64,000 bases of DNA from an uncultured Bacteroidota bacterium (GCA_902566635.1 CACFJP010000005.1:1-64000); one strand, 5' to 3'; shown: positions 15,953-24,278, counted from the stretch's first letter. Program-made: numbers and translations. Notes: generated by a model from the sequence alone, not told the origin.

Positions 15953-16840
15953 TGAAGTTAGGAAATTCCAAAGCAGCGAATTAAATGATTGCCCATCGAT
16001 TTCATGATCAAACCACTGATGACCCCCATTCTCAACCTTATAATGCATCACTTGTGTATTATTAATTCCCTTTGAATAAGTATAATGATAAATTGTTTCT
16101 TTTTCAAAGGCATAACTGCTTTCCTGTGCAATAGTAGAGGTTTGATTTACGCTGTTCCAAAATGAAATCACCTCCTCTATACTAGCTATATCTGAAGAGC
16201 CATAATATGGCAAAATATCATTGGCAGTACCATGAGCGATAAATGCATTGATAGGTGAAGGCGCACAATCTACAAGATTGAGCTGTGCGGCAGAAACAGC
16301 AGCAAAACCTGCAATGGTTTCATTGGAAAAGCAAGCCAAGGCGTAACTAAACATTCCTCCCGTTGAAAATCCTGCAGCATAAACACGTTCTGGGTCGATC
16401 GATAGCTGTTTTTGTAAGTCGATGATTAGGTTTTCGATAAAGCCAATATCATCAAAATCTGTTATATTGTCTTCTGAAAATGGTGCTGCATTCCAAACTG
16501 AAAAACCAGAAAATAACAAAGCTTGTGGATAAATCAAAATCATTTCCTTTTGCTCAGCAACCTCTCTAAAATCAGATTCATTTTCAATATAATCTTTTGC
16601 GTTCCCTCCAAATGCATGAAAATTTAGCAAAACAGGATGGTTTGTGTTTTTATTGTAAGTGGTAGGAACATAAACAAGGTATTCACGCTCCTCACTATCG
16701 TGAAGTATACTTTGCGTGATTAGTTCTCCTGGAATAAAAGCAGAATCTTCTGGGGAGCTTAAAATTGATTGGGAGGAATTACACCCAAAAAACAATAAAA
16801 AAATTAAAAACAAAGTAGCTGATAGTAATGAGTTTTTCAT
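15944..16840 (-). CDS. Lipoprotein esterase, PHB-depolymerase/feruloyl-esterase-like
   Basis: 298 residues. It has a lipoprotein signal with lipobox LLFFGC and Cys at about residue 20. The rest is an alpha/beta hydrolase of the LpqC/poly(3-hydroxybutyrate) depolymerase type. The strand LVYVPTTYNKNTNHPVLLNFHAF-like start leads to an oxyanion region around HAFGG. The nucleophile elbow GFSTGG holds the catalytic Ser, HGTANDILPY offers the Asp region, and GGHQWFD near the end offers the His. Expected role: hydrolysis of a carboxylic ester, such as a polyester or plant cell-wall ester, at the cell envelope. The substrate cannot be read from the sequence. It is convergent with the OmpA gene and divergent from the PqqB-like gene. 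Confidence 0.75.
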   Translation of the reverse strand: MKNSLLSATLFLIFLLFFGCNSSQSILSSPEDSAFIPGELITQSILHDSEEREYLVYVPTTYNKNTNHPVLLNFHAFGGNAKDYIENESDFREVAEQKEMILIYPQALLFSGFSVWNAAPFSEDNITDFDDIGFIENLIIDLQKQLSIDPERVYAAGFSTGGMFSYALACFSNETIAGFAAVSAAQLNLVDCAPSPINAFIAHGTANDILPYYGSSDIASIEEVISFWNSVNQTSTIAQESSYAFEKETIYHYTYSKGINNTQVMHYKVENGGHQWFDHEIDGQSFNSLLWNFLTSQQ

Positions 16841-16940
16841 TCTTTAAATTTAGCAAAATAAATATCATTATTAATTCAAAAGTCATTTGCTTTCACTGTT
16901 GATAATCATACGGTCAATTAGGATTTACTATCTTTTGAAC

Positions 16941-17825
16941 ATGAAAACGTTACACTTTCTGCTTTTAATCGGTATAGTTCATATTACTGAAGCCCAAACT
17001 TTGGTTGTTTTGGGCACTCTTCAAGACGGGGGATCTCCGCATATGGGTTGTGTAAAAAGCTGTTGCCATACGGAAAGACCCAATGATTATGTTGTCAGCC
17101 TAGGGGTTATCGATGAGTCTAAACATCTTCTTTTTGATGCTTCGCCCGATATTGTTTCCCAAACTAATTATTTACAGTCCATATCTCCCGCAAAAGAATT
17201 AGAGATTTTTTTAACACACGCTCATATGGGACATTATGCAGGTCTTATCCACTTGGGGAAAGAATCAGCAAACACAAAAAAAATACCAGTTTATGCCATG
17301 CCCCGAATGGCTCAGTTTTTACAAAACAATGGTCCATGGAGTCAATTGATAGAATTCGAAAATATTTCGATCCAGCCTATACAAAATAAAATTCCAGTTT
17401 CAGTATCTCCCCGACTGACAGTTACTCCTCTTACAGTACCTCACCGAGACGAATTTTCTGAAACGGTTGGCTTTCTGATTACTGGTCAATCAAAACGCGT
17501 TCTTTATATTCCTGACATTGACAAGTGGGATTTATGGGAAACTGACATAAACGAGTTACTAACTCAGGTTGATTATGCTTTTCTAGATGCTACTTTTTTT
17601 GAAGACGGTGAAATTTCTAGACCAATGTCTGAAGTACCACATCCATTTGTTGAGGAGAGTATAACACGTTTTAAATCGTTAGCTGTCGAAGAAAAAAATA
17701 AAATCTACTTCATTCATTTAAACCATACAAACCCAGCACGAGATACTGACTTTAAAGGAAGAGTGGATGTCGAAGAGAAAGGATATTACTTTGCTACTTT
17801 TGGCATGCGTTTTTCGCTCGATTGA
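16941..17825 (+). CDS. PqqB-like MBL-fold metallo-hydrolase, exported
   Basis: 294 residues from the ATG at 16941. The longer frame from a TTG at 16887 is rejected because MKTLHFLLLIGIVHITEAQ is a good signal peptide at the ATG. Motifs match PqqB-like metallo-beta-lactamase-fold proteins: GTLQDGGSPHMGC with a following CC pair, LTHAHMGHYAGL, a VPHRDEFSETVGF strand, and FIHLNHTNPA near the end. The metal-binding motif reads HAHMGH, so the Asp of the usual HxHxDH is replaced by Gly. No other pqq gene is nearby, and the signal peptide points to a periplasmic enzyme. A role in PQQ synthesis is therefore unlikely and the substrate is unknown. Confidence 0.7.
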   Translation: MKTLHFLLLIGIVHITEAQTLVVLGTLQDGGSPHMGCVKSCCHTERPNDYVVSLGVIDESKHLLFDASPDIVSQTNYLQSISPAKELEIFLTHAHMGHYAGLIHLGKESANTKKIPVYAMPRMAQFLQNNGPWSQLIEFENISIQPIQNKIPVSVSPRLTVTPLTVPHRDEFSETVGFLITGQSKRVLYIPDIDKWDLWETDINELLTQVDYAFLDATFFEDGEISRPMSEVPHPFVEESITRFKSLAVEEKNKIYFIHLNHTNPARDTDFKGRVDVEEKGYYFATFGMRFSLD

Positions 17826-17826
17826 T

Positions 17827-18018
17827 TTAGGCGCGGTTTTTGGGTTTTTTATCAGGAATACGACCTTGATTACCCATTCCATCAATGTCAAGTTGGTCGT
17901 AGGCATCAGCATGTTCCCTTCGTTGAATACGATGTTGTTTTCCGATTATGCGTAGTAAAAAATAGACATAAACGATAAAAATCGTTAGCCCAACAAAAAA
18001 CATCACTTGGTTAATCAT
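17827..18018 (-). CDS. Small single-pass membrane protein
   Basis: 63 residues. An ATG at 18018 is chosen over a longer frame from 18081 because it overlaps the stop of the preceding small gene by eight bases. The N-terminal half is one hydrophobic segment (VMFFVGLTIFIVYVYFLL). The C-terminal half is charged, with Arg/His/Gln then Asp/Gly and a basic tail. I do not recognise the family. The stop is one base from the convergent pqqB-like stop. Confidence 0.6.
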   Translation of the reverse strand: MINQVMFFVGLTIFIVYVYFLLRIIGKQHRIQRREHADAYDQLDIDGMGNQGRIPDKKPKNRA

Positions 18019-18184
18019 CACGTCTTCTTTGGCGAATTGCAATTGAAAGAGATAAAATGGATGGTACCCAAATACCAACAAAAATACCTTCTAATTTATT
18101 GCCCGTAAACCACAGAAATACTGAGTATAAAAAACTGAAAAAGGCTAGTATAATAGGGTAATATTTTTCTAGAAATCGCATCAT
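18011..18184 (-). CDS. Small two-helix membrane protein, overlaps the next gene
   Basis: A 57-residue frame (MMRFLEKYYPI to RQRRRDD). It has two hydrophobic stretches, IILAFFSFLYSVFLWF and IFVGIWVPSILSLSIAI, and a basic end. Its last eight bases overlap the start of the next small membrane gene, a typical sign of translational coupling. No stop interrupts it. It is too short for common gene-calling cut-offs and may be missing from automatic annotation. Function unknown. Confidence 0.55.
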   Translation of the reverse strand: MMRFLEKYYPIILAFFSFLYSVFLWFTGNKLEGIFVGIWVPSILSLSIAIRQRRRDD

Positions 18185-18215
18185 TAGTCTAAATTACAAA
18201 TTTTAAAATAAATGG

Positions 18216-18803
18216 TTATTGCCTTGAACCAATCTTCAAGTCTCTTTGAATATCTTTTTTGACCACGCGTAAGTATTTTTCCCGTTTTTTTTGAGAAACA
18301 AAAGGGACCGACCAAAACTGTTTGGTTTTGAACCACAATGACCACCTCCAACCGAACACAAAACTGTAAACACCCATAACGAGTCGAAGTTTGACAGAAT
18401 TCAAGTAAAGGGTACGCACAGGAAGAGATGGTGCACCATGTGTGACATAGGTTCTAATTTTTTTATCTTTCAAAAACGGTTTGGGGTAGGCATATGTTTT
18501 GGTGATATTGATAAATTCATATGCAAAGCCGGGTGTCATTACTTCGTCGAAGAAAATTTCGGTACGAGGGGTTAAGCGAAACCACCAGACGGGAGAAACT
18601 ATATAAATCCACTCTGCCCATATGACTAACTTTTTGTATTTATCAATCACAGCGGTTCGTGGACGCGTAAAGCTATCGCGATACAAATCGATGATTTCCA
18701 GCTCTTCTCCACTGGCTTCAATCTCTGATTTGATTGTAGAGAAAATGCCGTTATAACAAAAGGATTGTTGGTCAGGATGACCAATCACGATTAAATTTTT
18801 CAT
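18216..18803 (-). CDS. NAD(P)H-dependent oxidoreductase, flavodoxin-like fold
   Basis: 195 residues. The start MKNLIVIGHPDQQSFC and the flavin-contacting segment IYIVSPVWWFRLTPR match the flavodoxin_2/MdaB-KefF family of two-electron quinone or NAD(P)H reductases that bind FMN or FAD. THGAPSLPVR corresponds to the second flavin-binding loop. The C-terminal region, with FGWRWSLWFKTKQFW, is rich in aromatics. It is cytosolic, with no signal peptide. It may be transcribed with the two small membrane genes downstream (gap 31 bases). The physiological substrate is unknown. Confidence 0.7.
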   Translation of the reverse strand: MKNLIVIGHPDQQSFCYNGIFSTIKSEIEASGEELEIIDLYRDSFTRPRTAVIDKYKKLVIWAEWIYIVSPVWWFRLTPRTEIFFDEVMTPGFAYEFINITKTYAYPKPFLKDKKIRTYVTHGAPSLPVRTLYLNSVKLRLVMGVYSFVFGWRWSLWFKTKQFWSVPFVSQKKREKYLRVVKKDIQRDLKIGSRQ

Positions 18804-18857
18804 AGCTTATTTTAAACAAAAATAATAAAATACCATTTGGAAATTATTAATAAGATG

Positions 18858-19622
18858 TTATGTGATGATATTTTGGAGGTAAGCTGGCAGTTCTTTTATA
18901 GAGGGAATATATCCTTGGGGTTGAATACTTGAGGCTTCTACTAGTACTTTTCGGTACTTCCCTGTTTGTACCAAAACGGTGTGCATTCCCATTTGATTAG
19001 CCCCTCCGATGTCATTGATCAAATCATCCCCAACCATTAACAGTTCATTGGGATTGCACCTAAAAGTATTGCTGGCGAGTTCAAAAAATGTCTGGTTGGG
19101 TTTTCCTACAACCAATGCTTGTTTTCCTGTGGCGTGTTCAAGTGCTGCTACAAAAGCACCACTATCTAACAAAAGACCGCTTTCGCCTTGGTGATAGCGA
19201 CCTTTGTGCAGCGCGATGATTTCAGCACCTTCCAAAACTTGATTCATCAATTCGTTGAGTAAATCATAGTCCCAACGATTTCCAATATCTCCAATGACGA
19301 TAGCATCAGGTTTTTGCAAATAGTTTGTTGGGTAATCCTGCTTTGCTGAACCACGGAGAACTAAACGACAGCGTTTAAACCCTCGTTGTTCGATCAAAAG
19401 TGCACCCGCATAATTTGCACTCATAATCTCGTTCTCATCAACTTCAAGACCCAATCGGCTGAGTTTGGCAGTCAAGTCTTTTCTACACATTGTGGTATTG
19501 TTGGTCACAAAACGATATGGAATTTGTTGCTCGTTCAACCATTGCAGGCAGTCTATGCCACCATCAATCAATTGCTGTTCGATATAAAAAACACCATCCA
19601 AATCAAATAATACACCTTTCAT
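18858..19622 (-). CDS. HAD-IIA family phosphatase (NagD/LHPP-like)
   Basis: 254 residues. Motif I is FDLDGVFY at the N terminus, with the nucleophile and acid Asp residues. Motif II is the FVTNNTT segment, and a late motif IV reads MVGDDLINDIGGANQMG. The middle ~120 residues form a C2-type cap, as in NagD and phospholysine/phosphohistidine phosphatase (LHPP). Expected activity: hydrolysis of a small phosphorylated metabolite in the cytosol. The substrate cannot be told from the sequence. The gene is divergent from the enoyl-CoA hydratase gene. Confidence 0.75.
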   Translation of the reverse strand: MKGVLFDLDGVFYIEQQLIDGGIDCLQWLNEQQIPYRFVTNNTTMCRKDLTAKLSRLGLEVDENEIMSANYAGALLIEQRGFKRCRLVLRGSAKQDYPTNYLQKPDAIVIGDIGNRWDYDLLNELMNQVLEGAEIIALHKGRYHQGESGLLLDSGAFVAALEHATGKQALVVGKPNQTFFELASNTFRCNPNELLMVGDDLINDIGGANQMGMHTVLVQTGKYRKVLVEASSIQPQGYIPSIKELPAYLQNIIT

Positions 19623-19634
19623 AACTACTCTGTG

Positions 19635-19661
19635 TTGTCTATTCTATATTGTTTATTTTTG
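19635..19661 (+). promoter_or_regulatory. Candidate sigma-A promoter for the enoyl-CoA hydratase gene
   Basis: TTG at 19635-19637, a 16-base spacer and TATTTTTG at 19654-19661 fit the Bacteroidota TTG/TAnnTTTG pattern, with a spacer at or just below the usual short limit. The start codon is 19 bases downstream. Confidence 0.45.
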
Positions 19662-19680
19662 CTTCATTGATTACAAAGAT

Positions 19681-20451
19681 ATGTCGAATCAGTCTATATT
19701 GGAAGGCGTACAAATCAGCACAAATGCTGGAGTGGCTCGGATTCATTTTGCACATGCCAAGCAAAATGCCTTTCCTGCTACACTCCTCAAAGATTTGAAA
19801 GAGGCCTTTGAATCGGTTTCCAAAGACAAAAAGGTTCATGTGGTTATATTGCAGAGTGACCCTACAAAGGCCTTTTGTGCAGGAGCTTCCCTTGATGAGC
19901 TATTGGCCGTGAAAACTCCAGAGGAAGGAAAAGCATTTTTTATGGGCTTTGCTGATGTGATTAATGCGATGCGACGTTGTCCACAACCCATAATTGGACG
20001 AATCCACGGCAAAGCAGTGGGCGGCGGAGTTGGACTTATTGCAGCTTGTGATTATGCTCTCGCCACAAACCATGCTGAAGTTAAGCTTTCTGAAATTGCA
20101 ATTGGTATTGGGCCATTTGTAATTGCACCATTGTTATTGCGAAAAATTGGAACGGCAGCAATGTCTGAACTATCGTTAGCAGCACATGCTTGGAAATCGG
20201 CAGACTGGGCACATGCTAAAGGATTGCTTTCTGAACTGCATTCCGACTTCGATTCTCTAGAAGAAGCAGTCAAGCAAAACGCCGAACGTATTTCGGCATA
20301 TATACCTAAAGCGGTGGCAGAGCTTAAAAAAGCACTTTGGAAAGGAACAGAGGATTGGGACAATCTATTAGAGCATAATGCGGCAGTGTCTGGAAGTCTT
20401 GTTCTTTCTGATCGGACACAACAAACTCTAAAACAATTAAAATCTGAATGA
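19681..20451 (+). CDS. Enoyl-CoA hydratase/isomerase family protein
   Basis: 256 residues with the crotonase fold. The oxyanion segment is AFCAGASLDEL, and the second active-site segment is GKAVGGGVGLIAACDYALA. LSEIAIGIGPFVIAP supplies one conserved Glu. The first catalytic Glu of classical hydratases (GGGCEL in mitochondrial hydratase) is Gly here (GGGVGL), as I recall for some bacterial LiuC-type methylglutaconyl-CoA hydratases. A CoA-thioester role is clear; the exact substrate (fatty acid or leucine breakdown) is not. The stop overlaps the queD start (ATGA), so the two are co-transcribed and probably coupled. Confidence 0.8.
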   Translation: MSNQSILEGVQISTNAGVARIHFAHAKQNAFPATLLKDLKEAFESVSKDKKVHVVILQSDPTKAFCAGASLDELLAVKTPEEGKAFFMGFADVINAMRRCPQPIIGRIHGKAVGGGVGLIAACDYALATNHAEVKLSEIAIGIGPFVIAPLLLRKIGTAAMSELSLAAHAWKSADWAHAKGLLSELHSDFDSLEEAVKQNAERISAYIPKAVAELKKALWKGTEDWDNLLEHNAAVSGSLVLSDRTQQTLKQLKSE

Positions 20452-20903
20452 TGGGTCAAATTCGTGTGACTAAAAGTTTTGGTTTTGAAACTGGGCATGC
20501 TCTATATGGGCATGACGGGCTTTGTAAAAATATACACGGGCATAGTTATAAGCTTTATGTCACTGTTATTGGGAAACCTATCAATGATATGAATCATGCC
20601 AAAAACGGTATGGTCATAGACTTTAAAGACCTTAAAACCATTGTTAAATCTGAAATTGTAGATGTTTTTGATCATGCCATGGTACTGAACAATAACTCAC
20701 CTCATTCGGAACTGGCAACAGTTTTGTCAAAGCAAGAGCATAAAGTGGTTCGGGTTGACTACCAACCAACATGTGAAAACATGGTTATTGATTTTGCCAA
20801 CCGAATTACCTCCATGTTACCAAGTCACATAAAATTATTTAAGGTTCGTTTAAATGAAACCGCTACTGCCTATGCCGAATGGTATGCAAAAGATCAAGAA
20901 TAA
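20448..20903 (+). CDS. queD: 6-carboxy-5,6,7,8-tetrahydropterin synthase (QueD/PTPS)
   Basis: 151 residues. The family's zinc His residues appear in FETGHALYG and NIHGHSYKLYV, with the catalytic Cys in LCKNIHGH. MVIDFKDLK and DHAMVLNN match the conserved core, and the closing Glu is in RLNETATAYAEW. The enzyme converts dihydroneopterin triphosphate to 6-carboxytetrahydropterin, an early step towards queuosine. No other queuosine genes lie in the window, so a 6-pyruvoyl-tetrahydropterin synthase role is the main alternative. Start: ATG at 20448 in an ATGA overlap, or the next ATG at 20451. Confidence 0.85.
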   Translation: MMGQIRVTKSFGFETGHALYGHDGLCKNIHGHSYKLYVTVIGKPINDMNHAKNGMVIDFKDLKTIVKSEIVDVFDHAMVLNNNSPHSELATVLSKQEHKVVRVDYQPTCENMVIDFANRITSMLPSHIKLFKVRLNETATAYAEWYAKDQE

Positions 20904-20904
20904 T

Positions 20905-20912
20905 TATCTTTG
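20905..20912 (+). promoter_or_regulatory. Candidate -7 element before lpxH
   Basis: TATCTTTG matches TAnnTTTG exactly and lies seven bases before the lpxH start, so any transcript from it would have almost no leader. No clear -33 TTG is seen at the usual distance. lpxH may also be read through from queD. Confidence 0.35.
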
Positions 20913-20918
20913 CAGTCC

Positions 20919-21674
20919 ATGAAAAAGAACATCTATTTTGTTTCTGACCATCATTTTGGTGCCCCTGACAGAACCTCGAGTTTGGTGCGTGAACGTAAAT
21001 TTGTGAAATTGCTAGATGAGATCAAACCCAACGCTAGTGAACTCTATATTCTTGGTGATTTGTTTGATGTTTGGTATGAATACAAACACGTAGTTCCAAA
21101 GGGCTTTGTTCGCGTTTTGGGCAAGCTTGCTGAGTTTGTGGATGATGGCATACCGATTCATTTTTTTGTTGGCAACCACGATATGTGGATGATTGATTAT
21201 CTCGAAACGGAAATCGGTGCAAAAGTTTATTTTCACCCCAAAACGATATCACTTAGAGCAAAAAAGATTTTCGTTGGGCATGGAGACGGCTTGGGGCCAA
21301 AAGACAAGGGCTATAAGCGCATGAAAAAAGTGTTTGGAAATCCATTTTTCCAATGGCTCTATCGCTGGCTTCATCCTGACTTAGGTATACCATTTGCACG
21401 TTATTTGTCTTTAAAAAATAAATTGATATCTGGGAGTGATGATTTAAAATATGATGGGCCTGACAGAGAATGGCTTTTCCAGTATGCCAAACGAAAACTC
21501 AAAGCCGAGCATTTCGATTATTTTGTATTCGGACACCGTCATTTACCTTTGGAAATTTCCCTCAACCCCAAATCGACCTATATCAATATTGGCGATTGGA
21601 TAACGCATTACACCTACGGGGTTTTTGATGGATTAAAACTGTCATTAAAACATTGGAAACCTAACGATGATTGA
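20919..21674 (+). CDS. lpxH: UDP-2,3-diacylglucosamine diphosphatase-like metallophosphoesterase
   Basis: 251 residues from the ATG at 20919 (a TTG at 20910 is also in frame). Metallophosphoesterase motifs in order: FVSDHHFGAPD, LGDLFDVWYEY, VGNHDMWM, VGHGDGLGP and VFGHRHLPL, all with metal-binding Asp/His/Asn. The arrangement fits LpxH, which cleaves UDP-2,3-diacylglucosamine to lipid X in lipid A synthesis at the inner face of the cytoplasmic membrane. The stop overlaps the hflX start by eight bases. Some Bacteroidota carry additional related phosphoesterases, so the exact symbol is less certain than the family. Confidence 0.8.
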   Translation: MKKNIYFVSDHHFGAPDRTSSLVRERKFVKLLDEIKPNASELYILGDLFDVWYEYKHVVPKGFVRVLGKLAEFVDDGIPIHFFVGNHDMWMIDYLETEIGAKVYFHPKTISLRAKKIFVGHGDGLGPKDKGYKRMKKVFGNPFFQWLYRWLHPDLGIPFARYLSLKNKLISGSDDLKYDGPDREWLFQYAKRKLKAEHFDYFVFGHRHLPLEISLNPKSTYINIGDWITHYTYGVFDGLKLSLKHWKPNDD

Positions 21675-22866
21675 GCAAAAGGATCTTGGTTTTGAACAGG
21701 CAGTTCTCATTGGGATAATCAATAAAAACCAAACAGCCAAACGCTTAGATGAATACCTCAATGAGCTAGCTTTTTTGACACACACGGCAGGCGGAACAGT
21801 CAGCAAGAGATTTACCCAACACATGGAAAAACCTCACCCCAAAACCTTTATCGGCTCTGGAAAAATGGAGGAGGTAAAGGCTTATGTTAAAACCCATGAT
21901 ATCGGTACAGTTGTTTTTGATGATGAATTAACACCCGCTCAACAAGCCAATATCGAACAGCTGTTAAAACGTAAAATTGTCGATCGAACAGGCTTGATTT
22001 TAGATATTTTTTCCCAAAGAGCTAAAACCAGTTATGCCCGCACACAAGTGGAATTGGCACAGTATCAATATTTATTGCCCAGATTGAAGGGGTTGTGGAC
22101 ACACCTCGAACGTCAACGTGGAGGAATTGGGATGAGAGGACCTGGAGAAACCGAAATAGAAACAGACCGCCGAATTGTTCGTGACAAAATCTCTTTGTTG
22201 AAGAAAAAATTAGTTACCATCGATCGGCAGATGGCTACTCAGCGTGGCAATCGTGGCGCATTGGTGAGAGTTGCATTGGTGGGATATACCAATGTGGGAA
22301 AATCCACTTTGATGAATGTGCTGAGTAAAAGCGATTTATTTGCCGAAAATAAATTGTTTGCCACCCTCGACACAACAGTGCGTAAAGTTGTGGTTCGCAA
22401 CTTGCCCTTTTTGTTGAGTGATACGGTTGGGTTTATTCGCAAACTACCAACCCAGTTAGTGGAGTCGTTTAAGAGCACACTCGACGAGGTTCACGAAGCC
22501 GATATATTACTTCATGTGGTTGACATTGCACATCCAAACTTTGAGGAGCATATCGACTCGGTCAATCAGTTACTCAGTGATATTGGGGCAATTGATAAAC
22601 CAACCCTTATGATCTTTAATAAAATTGATGTCTATTATCCAGAGCCATTGGATGATGATGACTTGACAACCCCTCGCACGACCAAGCATTACAGTTTGGA
22701 CGAATTGCAACAATCATGGATGGCAAATACCCACGGAGATGCTATTTTCATATCTGCCCAGCAGAAAATTTATATTGACAAATTAAGAGAGTTGCTTTAC
22801 CAAAAAGTAAGAGAGATTCATATCACCCGATTTCCCTACAACCAGTTTTTATACCCCGAAAGTTAA
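21667..22866 (+). CDS. hflX: GTPase HflX
   Basis: 399 residues. The N-terminal HflX domain is seen in TFIGSGKMEEVKAYV and FDDELTPAQQANIE, followed by the linker with RQRGGIGMRGPGETEIE. The G domain has G1 GYTNVGKSTLMN (about residue 205), G3 DTVGFIRKLP and G4 FNKID. HflX binds 50S ribosomal subunits and splits stalled or hibernating ribosomes under stress. It is the last gene of the hydratase-queD-lpxH-hflX unit, and its stop overlaps the convergent DUF3078 stop by four bases. Confidence 0.93.
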   Translation: MIEQKDLGFEQAVLIGIINKNQTAKRLDEYLNELAFLTHTAGGTVSKRFTQHMEKPHPKTFIGSGKMEEVKAYVKTHDIGTVVFDDELTPAQQANIEQLLKRKIVDRTGLILDIFSQRAKTSYARTQVELAQYQYLLPRLKGLWTHLERQRGGIGMRGPGETEIETDRRIVRDKISLLKKKLVTIDRQMATQRGNRGALVRVALVGYTNVGKSTLMNVLSKSDLFAENKLFATLDTTVRKVVVRNLPFLLSDTVGFIRKLPTQLVESFKSTLDEVHEADILLHVVDIAHPNFEEHIDSVNQLLSDIGAIDKPTLMIFNKIDVYYPEPLDDDDLTTPRTTKHYSLDELQQSWMANTHGDAIFISAQQKIYIDKLRELLYQKVREIHITRFPYNQFLYPES

Positions 22867-23753
22867 AGAGACATACGCACCCCAATACCAAAGACTTCAC
22901 GAGCTTGAAGTGCTTGCACGGCATTATCGTCGTAGACAAACTGCACCTCGAGTTGCGTGCTGATAAGCTCATTGACTTTCATTTCAGCAGCCAAGGTGTA
23001 ATCAAAATCGATGTTTTCGGGCTTGCCCAAGTAATCACTGTAAACTGCTAATCGATTTTCGATAAATACATTTTTCATGGCTTCAATTTTGTAAAAACCA
23101 GTGATTGAGGCACCCAATTCAAAGAGGTGATTTGCCCCTTTTAACACACCAAAATAAGTCTTTCCGTTTTTAAGATCATTGGTGAATTGTCTGCTAACAA
23201 AAGTAATTCTCTGTGTAAAGGGAGCGATGTTTACCCATGCATCTTTTGATTTTTTCCAGTACAAACCAACACCAAACTGCAAGTAGGCAGGGGAGAAAAA
23301 GTGTGTTTTTAAACTGCGTGTCTCTTCCCCCTCATCATCTGTTCCAAAACGGTACCCACGAGAAATTTGTGATTTAAAATTCAAAATGCTCGAATAGCTC
23401 CAAGTATCCGAAAATTCTTTTCCTAACAGCGAATTGATCTCTAAGCGGTCATTGGTTTTCTTAAGGAACTTATCCCCTTCCAAATAGCTCAATCCATAAG
23501 AAGCTTTGCCTTTGGTGTCCCAAGACCATCCATTTTCTTTATAATTGATTTCATAATCAACATCCAAGGCTAGTGATACATTGTTGATCCCTCCAGAAGC
23601 CCATTTGCTAAAAGCTGACTGATTGAATAATAGGGCTGTTTTGCCCCCGTATGACCAAATCCCTCCAACAGGATCTTTTGACTTGTTTTGACTCTCTTGA
23701 GCATAGGCTAATGTGCTAAAAAAAATTAGAATTAAAGTTGATAGGGTTTTCAA
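22863..23753 (-). CDS. DUF3078 outer-membrane beta-barrel protein
   Basis: 296 residues. A signal peptide ends in STLAYAQ. The mature part begins with GGIWSYGGKTALLFNQSAFSKW-like sequence typical of DUF3078, and amphipathic strands with many aromatics follow (WSWDTKGKASYGLSYL, FGVGLYWKKS). It ends with GIGVRMSL, an aromatic-poor but barrel-like final strand. The protein is expected in the outer membrane; no function is known. It lies 27 bases after DUF2480 at the 3' end of the SUF operon, so it is probably co-transcribed. I cannot tell whether it has a link to iron or sulfur. Confidence 0.75.
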   Translation of the reverse strand: MKTLSTLILIFFSTLAYAQESQNKSKDPVGGIWSYGGKTALLFNQSAFSKWASGGINNVSLALDVDYEINYKENGWSWDTKGKASYGLSYLEGDKFLKKTNDRLEINSLLGKEFSDTWSYSSILNFKSQISRGYRFGTDDEGEETRSLKTHFFSPAYLQFGVGLYWKKSKDAWVNIAPFTQRITFVSRQFTNDLKNGKTYFGVLKGANHLFELGASITGFYKIEAMKNVFIENRLAVYSDYLGKPENIDFDYTLAAEMKVNELISTQLEVQFVYDDNAVQALQAREVFGIGVRMSL

Positions 23754-23780
23754 TGTAGGTGCGCTATATAATTTTTAAAA

Positions 23781-24278
23781 CTAACGTTTATAAAGTGGTA
23801 CAGATGAACAGGCTTCTCCGTAGGCAATACGATTAGCATGGGGTTGAAGAACTTCCATCAATCGCACATAAACCCAATCAGGAACAGAACCATCACTACA
23901 GCCCTTGATGATGATATTCTTTTGTTTGTAGTCCTCGACTTTGAGTGTTGTTAAGGCCGATTCATAAGCCAAGGCCGTGGCAGCATCCTGATCTCCCAAA
24001 CAAACCCCTGCTGCATGTGATTGCAAATGGCTAGTCATCAGCATGGCAGCCCATTGGGGAACAAGAGTGTCTTCTGCGATATGCAAACCCACATATTGCT
24101 CTTTATAAACTGTCCAGTCATGAGCAGCGATTGCTTGTCGAAATGGTTTTTCTCGTAAAATCTTATCCTCGTTGAGGAATGATGATAGCGACACGACAGT
24201 CACTTTGGCATCTTTCACTAAGGTAGCGGGGTCAAATTGGATCAGACCGCTTTCTGCAACGCGGTTTAAAATGCTCAT
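23781..24278 (-). CDS. DUF2480 family protein
   Basis: 165 residues from the ATG at 24278 (MSILNRVAESGLIQFD), chosen because the family starts at this motif and because it lies one base after the preceding stop. A longer frame from 24314 would overlap the DUF59 gene. Conserved-looking segments are LREKPFRQAIAAHDW, PQWAAMLM and the C-terminal IIIKGCSDGSVPDWVYVRL. The Cys near the end resembles the catalytic or ligand Cys contexts seen in SUF-linked proteins, but no function has been shown. Its place inside the SUF operon suggests a role in Fe-S assembly or repair. Confidence 0.75.
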   Translation of the reverse strand: MSILNRVAESGLIQFDPATLVKDAKVTVVSLSSFLNEDKILREKPFRQAIAAHDWTVYKEQYVGLHIAEDTLVPQWAAMLMTSHLQSHAAGVCLGDQDAATALAYESALTTLKVEDYKQKNIIIKGCSDGSVPDWVYVRLMEVLQPHANRIAYGEACSSVPLYKR

